Assembly (NCBI GenBank): GCA_017139535.1
Contig: WOUO01000022.1
Location: 124,001 to 188,000 of the forward strand
Length of the DNA stretch: 64,000 nucleotides
Origin: Trichocladium uniseriatum
Lineage: Eukaryota > Ascomycota > Sordariomycetes > Sordariales > Chaetomiaceae
Direction of reading: 5' to 3'
Both the position numbers and the translations under genes were made by a program. Under the pieces are notes generated by a model, which ran no database searches, was not told the origin of the DNA, and saw only the letters and a list, made by a program, of their open reading frames with translations. Below are positions 10,846-22,740 of the stretch, one piece after another (position 1 is the first letter of the stretch; each line of letters opens with the position of its first letter).

Positions 10846-12246
10846 TTAAGTACGGTTGCCGTTGTTGGCAATGAGGCTGGTGGTGCCGCGGACATTGTTC
10901 TTGACCGTCGCGCCCGTCTGCTCGGCGAGCTCCTTGATGCGGTCCGAGACGGCCTGCACGCCCGTGATGCCCTCGAGGGCCATGAGGTAGGCGGCCAGAC
11001 CGGCGACGTGGGGGGACGCCATGCTGGTGCCGCTCAGCGTGTCGGTCGCGTTGTCGTTGGCGATGCCCACGCTCTGCACCTGCACGCCGGGGGCGAAGAT
11101 GTCGACGAGCGGGCCAAAGTTGGAAAAGGACGCGCGCGAGTCGTCACGCTGGTCGATGGCGCCCACGGTGATGGCTGCCTCGGCCGAGCCGGGGGAGGTG
11201 TTGGCCGTGTCCTGGTTCTCGTTGCCTGCTGCGACGACGGGGACGACGCCGGCGGCTTCGATCTGGTTGATGGCGGAGTTGACGGCGCGGGAGCGGGAGC
11301 CACCGAGAGACATGTTCATGACCGCCTTGCCGGAGAGACCGTTTTCTTGGGCATCACGAGCGACTGGGGGTATGGTGTTAGTACGGAAGGCTTGTGAGAT
11401 GGTGTAGGGGGGTGGGTGAGATCCTTACCGAACTGCATGCCGGCAATGACACCCGAGTTGGAGCCGGAGCCGTCCGCGTCCAGAACCTTGACACCGACCA
11501 GCTTGACCTTCTTGGCAACGCCAAACGTCTTGCCGCCAATGGTGCCCGCAACGTGGCTTCCGTGACCGTTCTCATCCGTGTCCTAAGAAGGAAAGAATGT
11601 GAGTAAATACTGTCCTTGGATCATGAATTTCCAAAGAGCCGGAACATACCACATCGTCAACAAAGTTGGCCGCAAACGTCGCCCGGCCCTCAAATTCACT
11701 GTGCGTCGTGCGGATGCCAGTGTCGACTACATAAGCCGTGATACCCTCGCCAGAGGTGCTGTCGAAAATGTAACCCCTGCTCCCGGCATTGCTGTGGCTG
11801 ATGCGGGCGAGGCCGCTCGTTGCGGCACCCTGGATCCGCCTAGCGTTGACGTTGATGTAGGCATCCTGCTCGATGTAGCTGACCTCTTTGGCGTTATAGA
11901 GCTCGTTGACCATGAGGTCGTCGGCCTCGAGGGACATGGCGTGCCAAGAACCGACCTTGAAGCTCTTGACCGAGGTCGACAGGAGCTTCCCGGTGAAGGG
12001 GCTGCGCTTGCCCCTGTTGCGTTTGGCTATCGACTTGACGACGGTGGCCTCGTGAGCCTGGATGTCATCGTCGCTGAAGGTGTCGTTGTAGACGACAATG
12101 TACTTGTGCGGGATGGCGTTCTGGACTTCTGGGTTCGAGACGGGCACGCCGAGGTAGAAGCCGTCCGTCTTGCTGGACTCTGGGAGGCCAGACACGCCGA
12201 GGGCGGAGAGGGCGAGAGTGAGAGAAAGGAGCAGTCGGCCAGCCAT
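10846..12246 (-). CDS. Secreted subtilisin-like serine protease (S8A, proteinase K/cerevisin type, 422 aa)
   Basis: Three exons: 12246..11650, 11582..11429, 11363..10846; introns 67 and 65 nt; 423 codons. Start is ATG 12246. Residues 1-20 are a signal peptide (MAGRLLLSLTLALSALGVSG). About 45-135 form an I9 propeptide (HKYIVVYND...SYIEQD). The mature protease follows. Catalytic triad: Asp175 (VVDTGI), His206 (GHGSHVAG) and Ser364 (GTSMASP), with oxyanion Asn298 (AAGN). The His and Ser blocks are on separate exons and are restored only by splicing. An extracellular or vacuolar endoprotease is expected; the lack of a long C-terminal extension fits an extracellular alkaline protease. A cuticle-degrading protease or a vacuolar cerevisin are alternatives within the same family. 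Confidence 0.95.
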
Positions 12247-15200
12247 GTCTGCGGTGTGTGTATGTATTCAGGGGTAAAAGGAGGGACCGAAAGAGAATGA
12301 CAACAGCTCTCGGCTTGGCAAGGCTGGTGGTTGAGAGAAAGACGAGAAGGAGGGTCGACTACCTCTGATCGGGGAGGACGGTCAAGAAAAATGAAGAACG
12401 AAGGAGGTTCAAGGCGATCAGTGGAGAGTCCGGCCCCCAGAAGAAGAAGAGATGCAAGGAAGGTGAATCAAAGCAAACGACAACGGATACTATCAAGAAC
12501 AATGCTTCCTGACCGAGAAGCAGGCCGGCTGCTATTTAACTGAAGAGGCGCGCATGAAGGTGGTGGCCCATCAAGAGCCCTCCTTGGGCAATGCGGGGCT
12601 GAGATCCCAGCAACATGGCTGTTTGTGGTTGTGTCGTTAAGAGCAAAGTTCAGGGGTTGGTTACAAGAGAGCAGGGGGGTGACGAGTTGTGTTGCGGACC
12701 CCTGGATGCGGGCCAAGTCAAACAACAGATCCCTGGCTGGCCAAGGGGTATTTCCTCCAGTGGCAGCGCGCTTGTTGGTTTCGACAAGTTGCATGCGAGA
12801 GCCTCCCCACTAACCTCTGACGCCGTAAACGTGCGAGATACAGTGAGCTGTGCGAAGTAACCTCCGTAACAAAGCTCCCGCCTCTTTTGGTGTTATGGCC
12901 GGCCAGCTCGGCCGTCCTCCGGGCCCGGATGGGGCAAATTCGGATGGAGGGGCTTAAGGGGAGAGCCTCGCCTCGCCCCGCCTCCACCTCGACAAGGACG
13001 GGACCAGTTTGGATGACCTGCTTGCACGTCCTCGTCCATAGCCGCTTGCCACCGCGTCTCGGAGACCTCTTCACCGACGAGGTTTTTCTTGGTCAGTGAG
13101 TCGGAAACAAGGATAAGGTACTTCGTACGTAGAATCCGGAGCATAAGGGATCGGCTTGCACTCGTCGGCATGTAAATCCAAGGCATCGCCTTGCTCATGC
13201 GTGCTACGAATACCACCGGGCCGTCCATAATACGGACCGAATCGTGCTCTGTCAGTCAGTAAGCTCTCGCGAGCCGCCATTGGACATGCTCGACATGCTG
13301 TTGGGCCCCTGCAATCCGGCCTTGGAGCCGCCAGACCCAATCGACCGTTGCCGCCCGCGCGGCAATGAGGCTCGGCCCAGACTCGAATAAAACTTGGTGT
13401 GATGTGATATGTTGGTCCATTTCCAATTCCTATTCCCGGCACTCATTCCCCTGTGACCTTGGAACTTCTGGGGTTGCTGGAGTTGCTCAGGGCAGGAAGG
13501 TGCAACGTTGGCTGGCTCAGAAAAAAGGAATCGGGAGGATTTGTGCGCTCCATTCGGCAGTTCGTTCCGAGGGTCTGAGACGGATCAGCCAGCCGAGCCC
13601 GCTGTCAGCCGTCACCAGCAGTCAGCAACCACACTGGATGATCCGCACGCCAAGATGGACCTTGTGGGGGTGGCGCATCCCTGCTCGAGCCCGGCTCAGA
13701 CAAACCCAACTTCCATGCCTTTGGTTGATGACAATCTCGATGAACTGGGCAGAGCAACCCAGATTGGCTCAGTGAGTATCATTCAAGGAAATCCTACGTG
13801 GCCTGTTAGATTCACGAATACGGGGTACGAGGACGCAATCAGGGGATTGCCCTAGGGGCCTCAGCCCAGAACACCCCTGTGAGGGGCTGTCGTTTCAACT
13901 CCTAAAGGTCCCTGCAAGCGCTGTCTGAAACACCATGTTTTTTTTCCCGAGCGCCAAGTTTTGATGCTCCCGAATGCTACCACCTCCACCATGAACAAGC
14001 CCCTGGGCCGTCTCTGCACGAAATCAGAGACATGAGATGCCAAGCGAGTCTGTTTCTCTGATCATCCCGATTCAGCATCGGTTCAATGAAGGGCGGATCC
14101 TAGAACCTGGACTACTACCGGTTCATTCGGTTCATTGACCTGGAAAAACAAAGCACATGCATCTGATCATGAACATTATGCCTTGACCATCCGCCGGTCC
14201 TAAACGAGACTGCGCATGGACATACACGGTTGCGAGGGAAAGCGAGGGTCATCCCCAGAAGATGGGGCATGATGGCGGATATTAATTCTCCAAATTCCCG
14301 ACCCCTTAGCACCTAAAGGAGAACTAAGCCAGCGATGACCGTCGTTGCCGCCTGAGTCGCGCCGATGCCCGAAGACTTCCGGTGGAAATCTTCCAGACCG
14401 CCCGGTTCTCGTTGCGGATGCCGATACCAGGGTCAGCCTGTCAGGGTCGGGGCCGGTCAGCGGGGTTGACAACCCCACCGGCGCCGGGAGAGTGGAGACA
14501 GCACCTCCGGGGTGTTGGATTCGAGCATCGATACGGAGTATGAGGTGGAAGGACATCATAGTGATATTAAACATCATCTGCGTCTGGAGAATCTTGGGGA
14601 TCGAATCCAGCTGAAACGGTTATGTATTGTGCAGGTGAAACCCATCAATACCTGGAGCGCATCAAGGCGACAGACGAAGACAGCACCACGGGTCATGTAT
14701 CCGTACAAGTGGGACATCGAAAACACACACACAGCTGGAGTTAACAACCTTGAAGTGGAAAACTTAACTTTCTCGCAACCGCGTCTCTCTTCTTTCATCT
14801 TGACGTCGTCCACCTCCCGGGAAATGCAACCGCCGTCCGCCGTTGCTACCCTGCAGTAATCTTGGGGAAATTATGCATGATTGTCGCCCTATTATTATTA
14901 TCGATACGACAAAACGGCGCGTTTGCAGAGGCGAGGCCAGACCCGAGCCAAGACCACTGCGCAGCACGCCAAACCCCCAAACCCCGCGCCATGCACGCGA
15001 TCATTTGGCCAACCTACAGATTGCAGATTACTTTTTGTCCAGATTACAGATTCCGCACCACGCTTGCAACGCAAAGACGAAACAGGCTCAACGAATGCCG
15101 CGGCCCACCACCGAATCAAAGCAGTACATTCGACGCCCAACAGGGTTTTATCAGGTTTGAACCTGTCCTTTTTGACACCTACACAAGAGGGGAACTTGGG

Positions 15201-15386
15201 AAATCTTCCAACAACCCGTACCCACGCCGCTCAGCCCCCCTCGGTCCAGCCCCGATTCTCAAAACCTATTTCGTACTGATTGATCGTTGCGCCCTGTGAC
15301 CTCGACCCAGCCGCCCTGCCATGGTCTTTCAAGAACCGCCAGACGATTGAAATAAATTATCGACAAACATCCCTTCTGGGGGAACA
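12247..15386. other. 3.1-kb gene-poor stretch (divergent promoters)
   Basis: The largest non-coding stretch in the window, between the protease (-) and the F-box gene (+). I read all frames: open frames are short, lack ATG plus splice context, and show no recognisable motif. No tRNA, transposon terminal repeats or long tandem repeats were seen. It presumably holds the two promoters and long leaders. A non-coding RNA cannot be excluded from sequence alone. Confidence 0.45.
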
Positions 15387-17243
15387 ATGGATCCGCTCTG
15401 CGGACCAACGTCCTGCTACGAAGACGGCGATCGTGTCGACTCCCTCACCATCGACACGCGCATCCCCAAGGTCGAGAGAGCCCAATCAATACACGAGGAA
15501 GATGGGGGCAACGCTGCCGTCGAGCTCTCCTCGATAATGACGACGGCTTCGAACCCGGTGTCCCCGGGCCCGTCAAGTCCGCCGCTGCATCAGGTGGTGC
15601 GAATGCCAGATTTCATACCGCCGACCCGGCCGAGCAGCACACCATTTCTCCAGCCCGAACCGCGAACCGCAGAGCTGCGTTGCAGTAGTTGTCCAACAGC
15701 CCGGTCCGTGGATTTGGAGAGCCAGGACCCTACCGAGCCGCTAAGAGCGCAATCACCGGGGCCGAACATCGGCATGGGCATCAGTGACCTTCCCGCCGAA
15801 ATTCACGAGTGCATCCTCGACCACCTGTTCGGTTTTCGAGTCTCTGCAGCTTCCAAAAGCTCCGTCACGCGCTGGGGCACCGCGCTGCGCCACCCGCGGA
15901 GGAAAGAACTGTCTGAGTTGTCCCTGGTCAGCCCAGCGTGGAGGATCATGATCCAGGAACGACTGTATCGGCACATCAAACTGAAGGCCTCGGTCGAGTC
16001 TCTCAGAGACTCCTTCAGATACTTCGCCGCCCATCCTCATTTACGGTCCTATGTCAAGCACATCGAGATATGGTTCCCCGTGTTCCAGCCCAAACACGGT
16101 CCCTTGGCACTGACGACTGCAAATACACTGCCGACCGTCACCCCGGATGGCCTGACCACCGCGGCCTACATTTTGCCCATGGACAACTGTTCACTGGAGG
16201 AAGCCTTTTACTTTGTCTCCGAATCTCTACCGGAGGTCTGCGTCATGACGCTGGAGGGGGGCGAACGGAAAAAGGCGCCAAAGGTGAGGCACTGGATTCG
16301 AAACTCGGGTCAGGAGAGGGCCCGCGTGATGCCAAAGGTGCATTCTGTCCGCACCCTGATCTGCAAGGGGCAGTGGAACCTCATCCGGGGAGAAGAAGAC
16401 TTTAGGACCATCTTGTCGGCCTTACCCAATTTGCACGAGTGGCACGGCTCGTACAGCAAGCCCAAGTCCAAGAGTTACCTCACCATGGCCGACGTCCTCG
16501 TGAAACCCATGCGCCTGACGAGCCTCGACCTCTGCATCGAGGGAGACTACCGGCGCGAATTGTCGTTCCCGCCTTATTTCCTCAAGGTGTCGAACCGGCT
16601 ACACTTTTGCTCGCGACTTGCAGTCGGCGCCGCCTCACCGTCCCTGGAGCACCTCTCCTACACGGGCCGGGTCTGCCAGCAGTTCTTCATCGACCTCAAG
16701 GCCAGAAACAAGGACGCACGACAGTCCCGCCTCAAGTCGATCGACCTGACGGTCAAGAACTGCTGCCGGAAGGCGGCGCACTGGAACGAGACCGGATCAG
16801 GCATCACCGACATGAACTTCATCAACGCCTTTGAGGAGCTCGTCATTGCCGGCATTCGGGCCCTGGCAAACCTCAAGTCCGTTGAGTACCTGAGGATCCG
16901 CTATGTGGATCTGGGTAAGCCGCCTCCCTCTTCATTAAACCCAACCTCAAACTCACAAACTAACCTTCTCACAATCACAGACTCACCAATCCCCTACCTC
17001 AACCCCTACTTCGTCCTTCGCGGCGAACGATGCTCGGGCGTCTGGAGCGACGCCATCCTGACTGAGCTGAACCGCAGCCGGCCCGCCGCCCACTTCGACG
17101 AGCTGGCCGAGACGTTTGGCGAGGTCGGCTACGCAAAGGACGGCCACATGACCATCAGCCCGGACTTTCCAAAGGCGAACAAGGCCCGGTCGCTCAAGCT
17201 GTCCAACTATGCGCTGTTGAGCGGCGGGATTACGATTTCGTAA
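15387..17243 (+). CDS. F-box domain protein (596 aa when spliced)
   Basis: Start is ATG 15387. An F-box-like motif lies at about residues 130-210 (ISDLPAEIHECILDHLFGFR...LVSPAWRIMIQERLYRHI), preceded by a 130-residue Ser/Pro-rich tail and followed by a long region with no clear LRR or WD repeats. Such proteins act as substrate receptors of SCF ubiquitin ligases through Skp1. A 66-nt intron is likely at 16915..16980: GTAAGC donor, CTAAC branch, CACAG acceptor, and the junction reads VDLDSPIPYLNPYFVLRG. Because it is a multiple of three without stops, the unspliced frame stays open and would add 22 residues. The substrate is unknown. Confidence 0.85.
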   Translation: MDPLCGPTSCYEDGDRVDSLTIDTRIPKVERAQSIHEEDGGNAAVELSSIMTTASNPVSPGPSSPPLHQVVRMPDFIPPTRPSSTPFLQPEPRTAELRCSSCPTARSVDLESQDPTEPLRAQSPGPNIGMGISDLPAEIHECILDHLFGFRVSAASKSSVTRWGTALRHPRRKELSELSLVSPAWRIMIQERLYRHIKLKASVESLRDSFRYFAAHPHLRSYVKHIEIWFPVFQPKHGPLALTTANTLPTVTPDGLTTAAYILPMDNCSLEEAFYFVSESLPEVCVMTLEGGERKKAPKVRHWIRNSGQERARVMPKVHSVRTLICKGQWNLIRGEEDFRTILSALPNLHEWHGSYSKPKSKSYLTMADVLVKPMRLTSLDLCIEGDYRRELSFPPYFLKVSNRLHFCSRLAVGAASPSLEHLSYTGRVCQQFFIDLKARNKDARQSRLKSIDLTVKNCCRKAAHWNETGSGITDMNFINAFEELVIAGIRALANLKSVEYLRIRYVDLGKPPPSSLNPTSNSQTNLLTITDSPIPYLNPYFVLRGERCSGVWSDAILTELNRSRPAAHFDELAETFGEVGYAKDGHMTISPDFPKANKARSLKLSNYALLSGGITIS

Positions 17244-17864
17244 CCCGCCACACTGTATTGCGCCGCCACGGCATGATCTCCTTTCTTTTTCACTTGCTTT
17301 TTTACACCCTCAAGCATGGAATCCGGGTGCTGCATTATGTTTTCATTTCTTTTCGTTGTCTTTTGCTGCTTTCGTCGTTTTCAGGGGCCGGGGATAATAG
17401 ATGGGGGCGTTCGGGACTCGAACCTTGCAAAAGCTGGCCGGATACCTTTCTCATATGCGTGCTATTTTCGGACCGGAGGGGCGTTTGGTTGTTCATGCTG
17501 GTTGTTTCGGAATTTGGCGATGGCGGCGGCGGTGGTGTAATCTGGGGATTTTATGGGGGAGGATGAGGTCGCCTTCGCTTCCAAGGCTTGAGGGCGCCGG
17601 AGTGGTTTCACGCACTGGCTGGTTACGTGCCTAGGTATGTAGGCAAAGGGGGACATATTGCATTTCGATGTTGTGCCAAATTGATGCTGTTTAAGCAAGA
17701 TACCAAAAAAAAAGAAATACAAGAAGCATCGCGTCAAGCGGACCCTATGCAAGCCGAAAGAAGGCTGTGAATGAGCCCCCTTTTCTCTAGCGTCATATTT
17801 TACAACCTGGAGTCTCGACTCTCCCTATTATACATGGTACAAGTACAGGGCTTCATGGTGCCGC
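17244..17864. other. Convergent 3' region between the F-box gene and the GPI mannosyltransferase gene
   Basis: 3' UTRs of the two convergent genes are expected here. No coding sequence is supported. Confidence 0.45.
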
Positions 17865-19311
17865 CTACGATTGGCGTCCCACATCGCTGATGATGATACC
17901 CAGAATCCAGCAATTCACCAGGAAGAATCCCAGCGAGGCGAGCCACAAACCCGGCAGGAAGGAACTCCTACCGAGAAATTCCAACTCATAGCCCTGCTGT
18001 AGCCACAGCCCCTGGGCCACAACCCACAGCGCCAGCGCGGCGACGCCGAGGCGTTTGTTCTTGAGGAAGGACGATCTGGGTAGGTACAGCGGGAGCAAGA
18101 CCATGTACCAGAGGAAGTACTGCCGCCGAGTTTAGTCTCATATTTGTGCCATTAAAAAGGAAGGAAGAAAGCTGACTAACCTGGCTGGTGCACACCTTGT
18201 TAAAGGTGACAAAGGCAAACGTCTGAGCCAGCATTGCCGTGGGCAGGTCCTTCTTGGCGAGGGCCAACGGGATCAAGACGCACGAGAGGGCGAGTTGAGG
18301 GAGAAAGGCCACCGACTCGATGCGCAGCGAAGAGAGGGTCGGGAGGGCCGAAGCGAGGTAGAGCTGCGTGTTGTAGGGGCTGAAGTTGTGGCGGTGGTCG
18401 AGGCGCGTGACGTGGTGGAGGAAGGTGTGTGTGAGGAAGGGCGGGCCGTAGCTGTGGTGTTTTAGTTTTAGTTTGCCGTCCTGAAGGTATAAAATAGGGG
18501 CTGATGGATGGTATGCTTACTATTGGAACATGATGACGTTCAAACCGAGGAATGTCACCAGGCTGATAACGGCTAGCTGCAACCTCGCCGGGGTGATGAA
18601 AGCGGAGAGTTGGCCGAGCCACGAGGTCTTGGTTTGGGCTTTCCTCTTGCTGGCCACCGACTTGCCCATCTTCTCCCTATCCATCCACCATACAATGGCG
18701 GGGGCATAGATAAAGGGGTAGATCTTGAAATGCACGCTGAAGCCCAACAGCAGGCCGGCCAAGACGGTGCGTTTCGCCAGCACCGCCGAAAGCAACGCCA
18801 TGACCAACACACCCAGCAGACCCTCGGAGCTCCCTCTTGTGCTGATAGTGGCCACCATGGGGTTGAGAAGCCAGATGGCGGCATACTTGCGGGCCGTTGC
18901 AGCGTCCATGGAGCGGGCCAAGATGCGCTCTAGCAGCCACCCGGCCACCAGGTCGGCGGCGGCAAACAGTACCTTTCCAGAGCTGAACAAGACGGCGTCT
19001 AGCAGCGCATTTCCGGTCTTGTGGGCAGTCGGGAGCAGTAGCCAGGCCAGCACGGGGGTGTAGCGGTAGGTTTCCCTATCGTAGGGGCCCTGGCCCCGCG
19101 ACACGAAACGCGCAGCATCGGTGAAGACGAGGTAGTCGATGTCGGTGTACTTGACGGGCGAGTTGGCGTCCTGCCATAGGCCGTAGATGAGGAAAAGGAA
19201 ACGGAGGATGGCTGCTGAGAGATAGAGGGGGGAAGGTTTGCTAAAGGATGTAAAGAGGGAAGGTGCGGATGAGGATGGTGTTTTCACCGCTGACGCCGAA
19301 GCCTTAGCCAT
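17865..19311 (-). CDS. gpi14: GPI mannosyltransferase I catalytic subunit (PIG-M/Gpi14, 438 aa)
   Basis: Three exons: 19311..18521, 18451..18181, 18119..17865; introns 69 and 61 nt; 439 codons. A dolichol-phosphate-mannose-dependent alpha-1,4-mannosyltransferase that adds the first mannose to the GPI precursor on the lumenal side of the ER. Seen: a first membrane segment (YLSAAILRFLFLIYGLW), then the lumenal DxD-type motif TDID (Asp57, Asp59), the conserved YRYTPVLAWLLLP, a glycosyltransferase-C multi-spanning topology, HNFSPYNTQLYL, and FNKVCTSQYFLWYMVLLPLYLP near the end. The FQYYGPPFLTHTFLHH block is restored across intron 1. It would need its partner PBN1/PIG-X, which is not in the window. 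Another GPI-pathway gene (PIG-S) is at 41.4-43.1 kb but the two are not clustered. Confidence 0.93.
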
Positions 19312-19809
19312 TTTCAGCGGTCGACTGCCTGGAAGTTGAAATTAGCATAACTCTCTTCCAGCCGTGGTTGCTGAATTCCATCTTGTCGCTCCCATTCATC
19401 CCAGCCGTTCACCTCCCAATTCATCTACTCACTTTCACTTCATTGACCCACTGAACACCGCGTTTTCTGCATTCTGCGCTCCTGCGACGCGCCGTTTTCC
19501 AGGATTGAACGTTCTCGTTGCTTCCCAGACGCGAATAAACGGTCAATTTTCCTTACGTCGAAGAATTTGGTGTCGAATTGGTTCGTGTCGGGGTGTGTTT
19601 GAACTCGGTTGGAGCTCGCCTGTTGTTGAGTGGACTGTTTGGTGAGTGGAAGCCCCTGGAGTTCTGTGCACGCCCTGGTGTCGCTGTAGCATCCAAGCAG
19701 ATGGACCCCACCACAGTTCAATGCTCATATGGATCGTTGACTTCAGTCTTCGTGACATCCAAACAACAGCAAAACCGCCACAACCACCATAAAAGCCTGT
19801 CTCTGCAAC
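19312..19809. other. Divergent promoter region, gpi14 / TRAX
   Basis: 498 bases between two divergent starts. No gene or repeat recognised. Confidence 0.45.
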
Positions 19810-20831
19810 ATGTCTGGATTTAAGCGCGACTGGAATGGCAACGCAAAGAGGCGGGATGGGCCCAAGCCGGCCCAAAAACCGGTGGTGAGAAACGCATACA
19901 CTCCGATGTTTGAGACGCTCCGGAACGAGCTCGACGGACACCATGACCGCCGGGAACGCATTGTCAAGGCATCGCGCGATATCACAGCCCTGAGCAAGAA
20001 GATGTGAGATGCCATGCATGCCTTGTTTGAGCCAGAATTGCAGGCTGACATTGCGTAGCATCTTCTCCTTACAGCGGTATGAGGCTATGAGCGTCCTTGG
20101 AAAATGAGAGGCACGACTGATATTTCCCCAGTGTGCGCAAAATCGAGAGCCAGCTCCCGGCAAACATCCAGGCTGAAGTCGACTCGCGCCTAGCAGAAAT
20201 CGCAAAGCTTTTGGCCGTCATTGCACCGGAAATTCAGGGGATCAACCGCTATCGGTATTCCCGGTCGTTGATGTGCCTCGAGGAACTCGTCGAGGCCCTC
20301 ACGTTCGCGCACTACCTCAAGACCCAGACCCTCATTGATCAGAATGAGCTCTCGCCCATCGTCGAAGATCTGTCTCGAAAAGGGGCGGCTTCAGAGGATC
20401 AAGTCATGGCCGATGCCGGCGACTCGACTGGAAATACACCCAAACCCGCCCAGGCTGAGCCGCCGACCGTCTCACTCACACAGGACGATTATCTCTATGG
20501 TGTTTTCGACCTGACAGGCGAAATGATGCGCTTCGCGACCACGTCAACGGCCCTGACAGGCGCCATGGCCGGCGGCAATGCCGGAGAGAGCGCTGATCAG
20601 CCGCGTACCATTGTCGAGGACATGCACGATCTGGGCAGCTTCTTCGAGATGCTCCCTGTACCGAAAGGAAACAGGATCGCCTGGGAGAAGAAGCTCGAGG
20701 TCACGCGCCAGTCGGTCCAGAAGGTTGAGAGGCTGGGGTATGACCGGATCATCCGGGGCAGTGAGCGCCCAAAGGGCTGGATCCCGGATTTGAGCGCCGG
20801 AGATCAGGGTCCGTCGGAAGAGTTTGAGTGA
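19810..20831 (+). CDS. Translin-associated factor X (TRAX, C3PO endonuclease subunit, 303 aa)
   Basis: Three exons: 19810..20003, an 18-nt exon 20059..20076, and 20132..20831; 304 codons. Translin-fold protein: RDITALSKK, then I-I-F-S-L-Q-R encoded across the micro-exon, the LEELVEALTFAHYLKT helix, and YGVFDLTGEMMR. The acidic residues that form the TRAX RNase site in the family are present by alignment from memory: Glu122, Glu125, Asp197 and Glu201. With translin it forms C3PO, which in Neurospora trims pre-tRNA 5' fragments and in animals removes siRNA passenger strands. An insertion of about 40 residues with Asp/Thr/Pro (MADAGDSTGNTPKPAQ) separates two helices, as is common in fungi. The translin gene is not in the window. 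Confidence 0.92.
20059..20076 (+). other. 18-nt micro-exon of the TRAX gene
   Basis: Flanked by a TAG acceptor (20056-20058) and a GTATGAG donor (from 20077). Skipping it keeps the frame but deletes six residues of the conserved IF-L-R core, so inclusion is expected. Confidence 0.8.
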
Positions 20832-21330
20832 TTATGTTGGCGGTGAGTCATGGGAGTTGCGTCGAGTTCTCGACACAAGGCAGCCGTCGAGATCTAAAGA
20901 GGAACTGTTGTCTATCATGGCAGCTTCCAGACGGGCGCCATACTTGCAAGTTTTGCAGTTTACCCATACGGAGTACGGATACACCAGCCAACTAATGGTA
21001 AATATGTCCCGCTCAACCGATTTTAGAATTGGTCCATGGTAACAGCCCTCAATGGCCCATGATAGTGACAGTGCGTGCAACGTGAAATCGGCTTGGCGCC
21101 CGACTGGCAGAGGAAAACGGCAACCCCTGGAGCTCCGTTTCGTGTGGGGCGTCGGGCGCGATAGTAATTTATGCCTGAGGCCATTAGAGGGGGTGCGGGG
21201 CAGGTTTTGAAAGTATTAAACACCAGATTTTCTTACCCCGCCATCTCTCTCTTCCGCCCTGCAGCTCCCTACACATAACAAGCTCAATTCTCAAACCACA
21301 CGGACGTCGTCTCGACTCAACAAACTCAAA
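20832..21330. other. Intergenic region with the eEF1B-alpha promoter
   Basis: Contains the TRAX 3' end and the promoter of the elongation factor gene. A CT-rich leader just before the ATG (about 21236-21270) is typical of highly expressed fungal genes. No coding region supported. Confidence 0.5.
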
Positions 21331-22385
21331 ATGGGCTTCACCGATCTCGTGTCCGATGCCGGCCTTGCCGGTGAGTTCTCCTGCGCACCACCGATTACGC
21401 GCATCGCCATTTTTGCTAACAATTGCATCCAGTGCTCAACAACTGGCTCCTTACCCGGTCCTACGTCGCTGGGTATGCTTTTTGCTTTTGCTCTCATCCG
21501 ACACCGTCTTTCCCTCTTTTCCTGATGATTCCCATGGTCCGTGTTGCTGAGCAGCCTCAAGACCTGCACTTGATTACACACCCAGCACTTTGTGCACCTC
21601 TGATTGCTAGCGCAAACCGTCTTTGCCACATTTTTATATCGCTCCTTTTTTGGATCGCAAGCCGCTGACATGACTTTGCCCGCTCGTACAGCTACTCCGC
21701 CTCGCAGGCTGATGCCGTCGTCTTCAAGGCCCTGAGCGCCGCCCCCGACGCCGCCAAGTACCCCAACGCGGCCCGCTGGTACAAGCACATTGCCTCGTAC
21801 GAGGACGAGTTCCCGACTCTCCCCGGCGATGCCAGCCAGCCGTACACCGTCTACGGCCCCGACGTTGCCGAGGTCACCCTGAACCCCGCCAAGGCCCCCG
21901 AGGCCGCCGCTGAGGAGGAGGAGGACGAGGACGTCGACCTCTTCGGCAGCGACGACGAGGAGGAGGATGCCGAGGCCGTCCGCATCCGTGAGGAGCGCCT
22001 GGCTGAGTACCGCAAGAAGAAGGAGGGCAAGGTTAAGCCCGCCGCCAAGTCGGTCGTTACCCTTGACGTCAAGCCTTGGGGTATGTTTTCCTTCCTACAA
22101 CAACAAGTTGCCGTGGTTTTAAAATGGACAATTCACTAACGCCGCTCCAACACAGATGACGAGACCGACATGGTTGCCCTCGAGGCCTCGATCCGTGGCA
22201 TTGAGAAGGACGGCCTCGTCTGGGGTGCCTCCAAGCTCGTCCCCGTCGGCTTCGGTATCCGCAAGCTGCAGATCAACCTGGTCGTCGAGGACGACAAGGT
22301 CTCTCTGGACGAACTCCAGGACCAGATTTCCGAGTTCGAGGACTACGTCCAGTCCTCTGACATCGTTGCCATGCAGAAGCTCTAA
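21331..22385 (+). CDS. Translation elongation factor 1-beta (eEF1B-alpha, 232 aa)
   Basis: Four exons: 21331..21370, 21433..21472, 21692..22080, 22156..22385; introns 62, 219 and 75 nt; 233 codons. Nucleotide-exchange factor that recharges eEF1A with GTP in the cytosol. Seen: a short N-terminal GST-C-like region, an acidic linker with the conserved DVDLFGSDDEEE (a CK2-type site in the family), then the C-terminal guanine-exchange domain from about residue 145 (KSVVTLDVKPWDDETDM, WGASKLVPVGFGIRKLQI, VEDDKVSLD, end VAMQKL). The first two coding exons are only 40 nt each. Codon use is strongly biased to C-ending codons, as expected for high expression. Confidence 0.97.
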
Positions 22386-22740
22386 AAATGTGTGTATATG
22401 GGATATAATGCCTTTCTACGAATCATAATGAGAAATGATGCGGGCTGCCAACCAGAAAGAGACATGACAAGTACACTATGCAAATGACATGAGAGGAAGG
22501 AAGTGTTTTGAATGTGCCGTTCCCTCCCTTCTCCCGTCTACCCCGTTTTTACCCTCGTGGGTATAAACATTCAGCCCCCTCCCGTTCCCGAACACACAGA
22601 CACGACAAAACATGCAATGCACAACAATTCAATCAGTCAGACTGCCTCTTGCTTCAATATTCTCTCCCCCCTCTCCCCTTCCGCTCCCCGCTTCAATGCA
22701 TCCCGTCATCATCAATCCATCCCATCGTCAGTTCAAATCA
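22386..22740. other. Convergent 3' region between the eEF1B-alpha and WD40 genes
   Basis: 355 bases, partly CT-rich. Nothing beyond expected 3' UTRs. Confidence 0.45.

Noticed and set aside
12247..15386. Transposon or hidden gene in the 3.1-kb gap
   Set aside because: No terminal repeats, transposase motifs or long ATG-started frames were found by eye. Left as non-coding.
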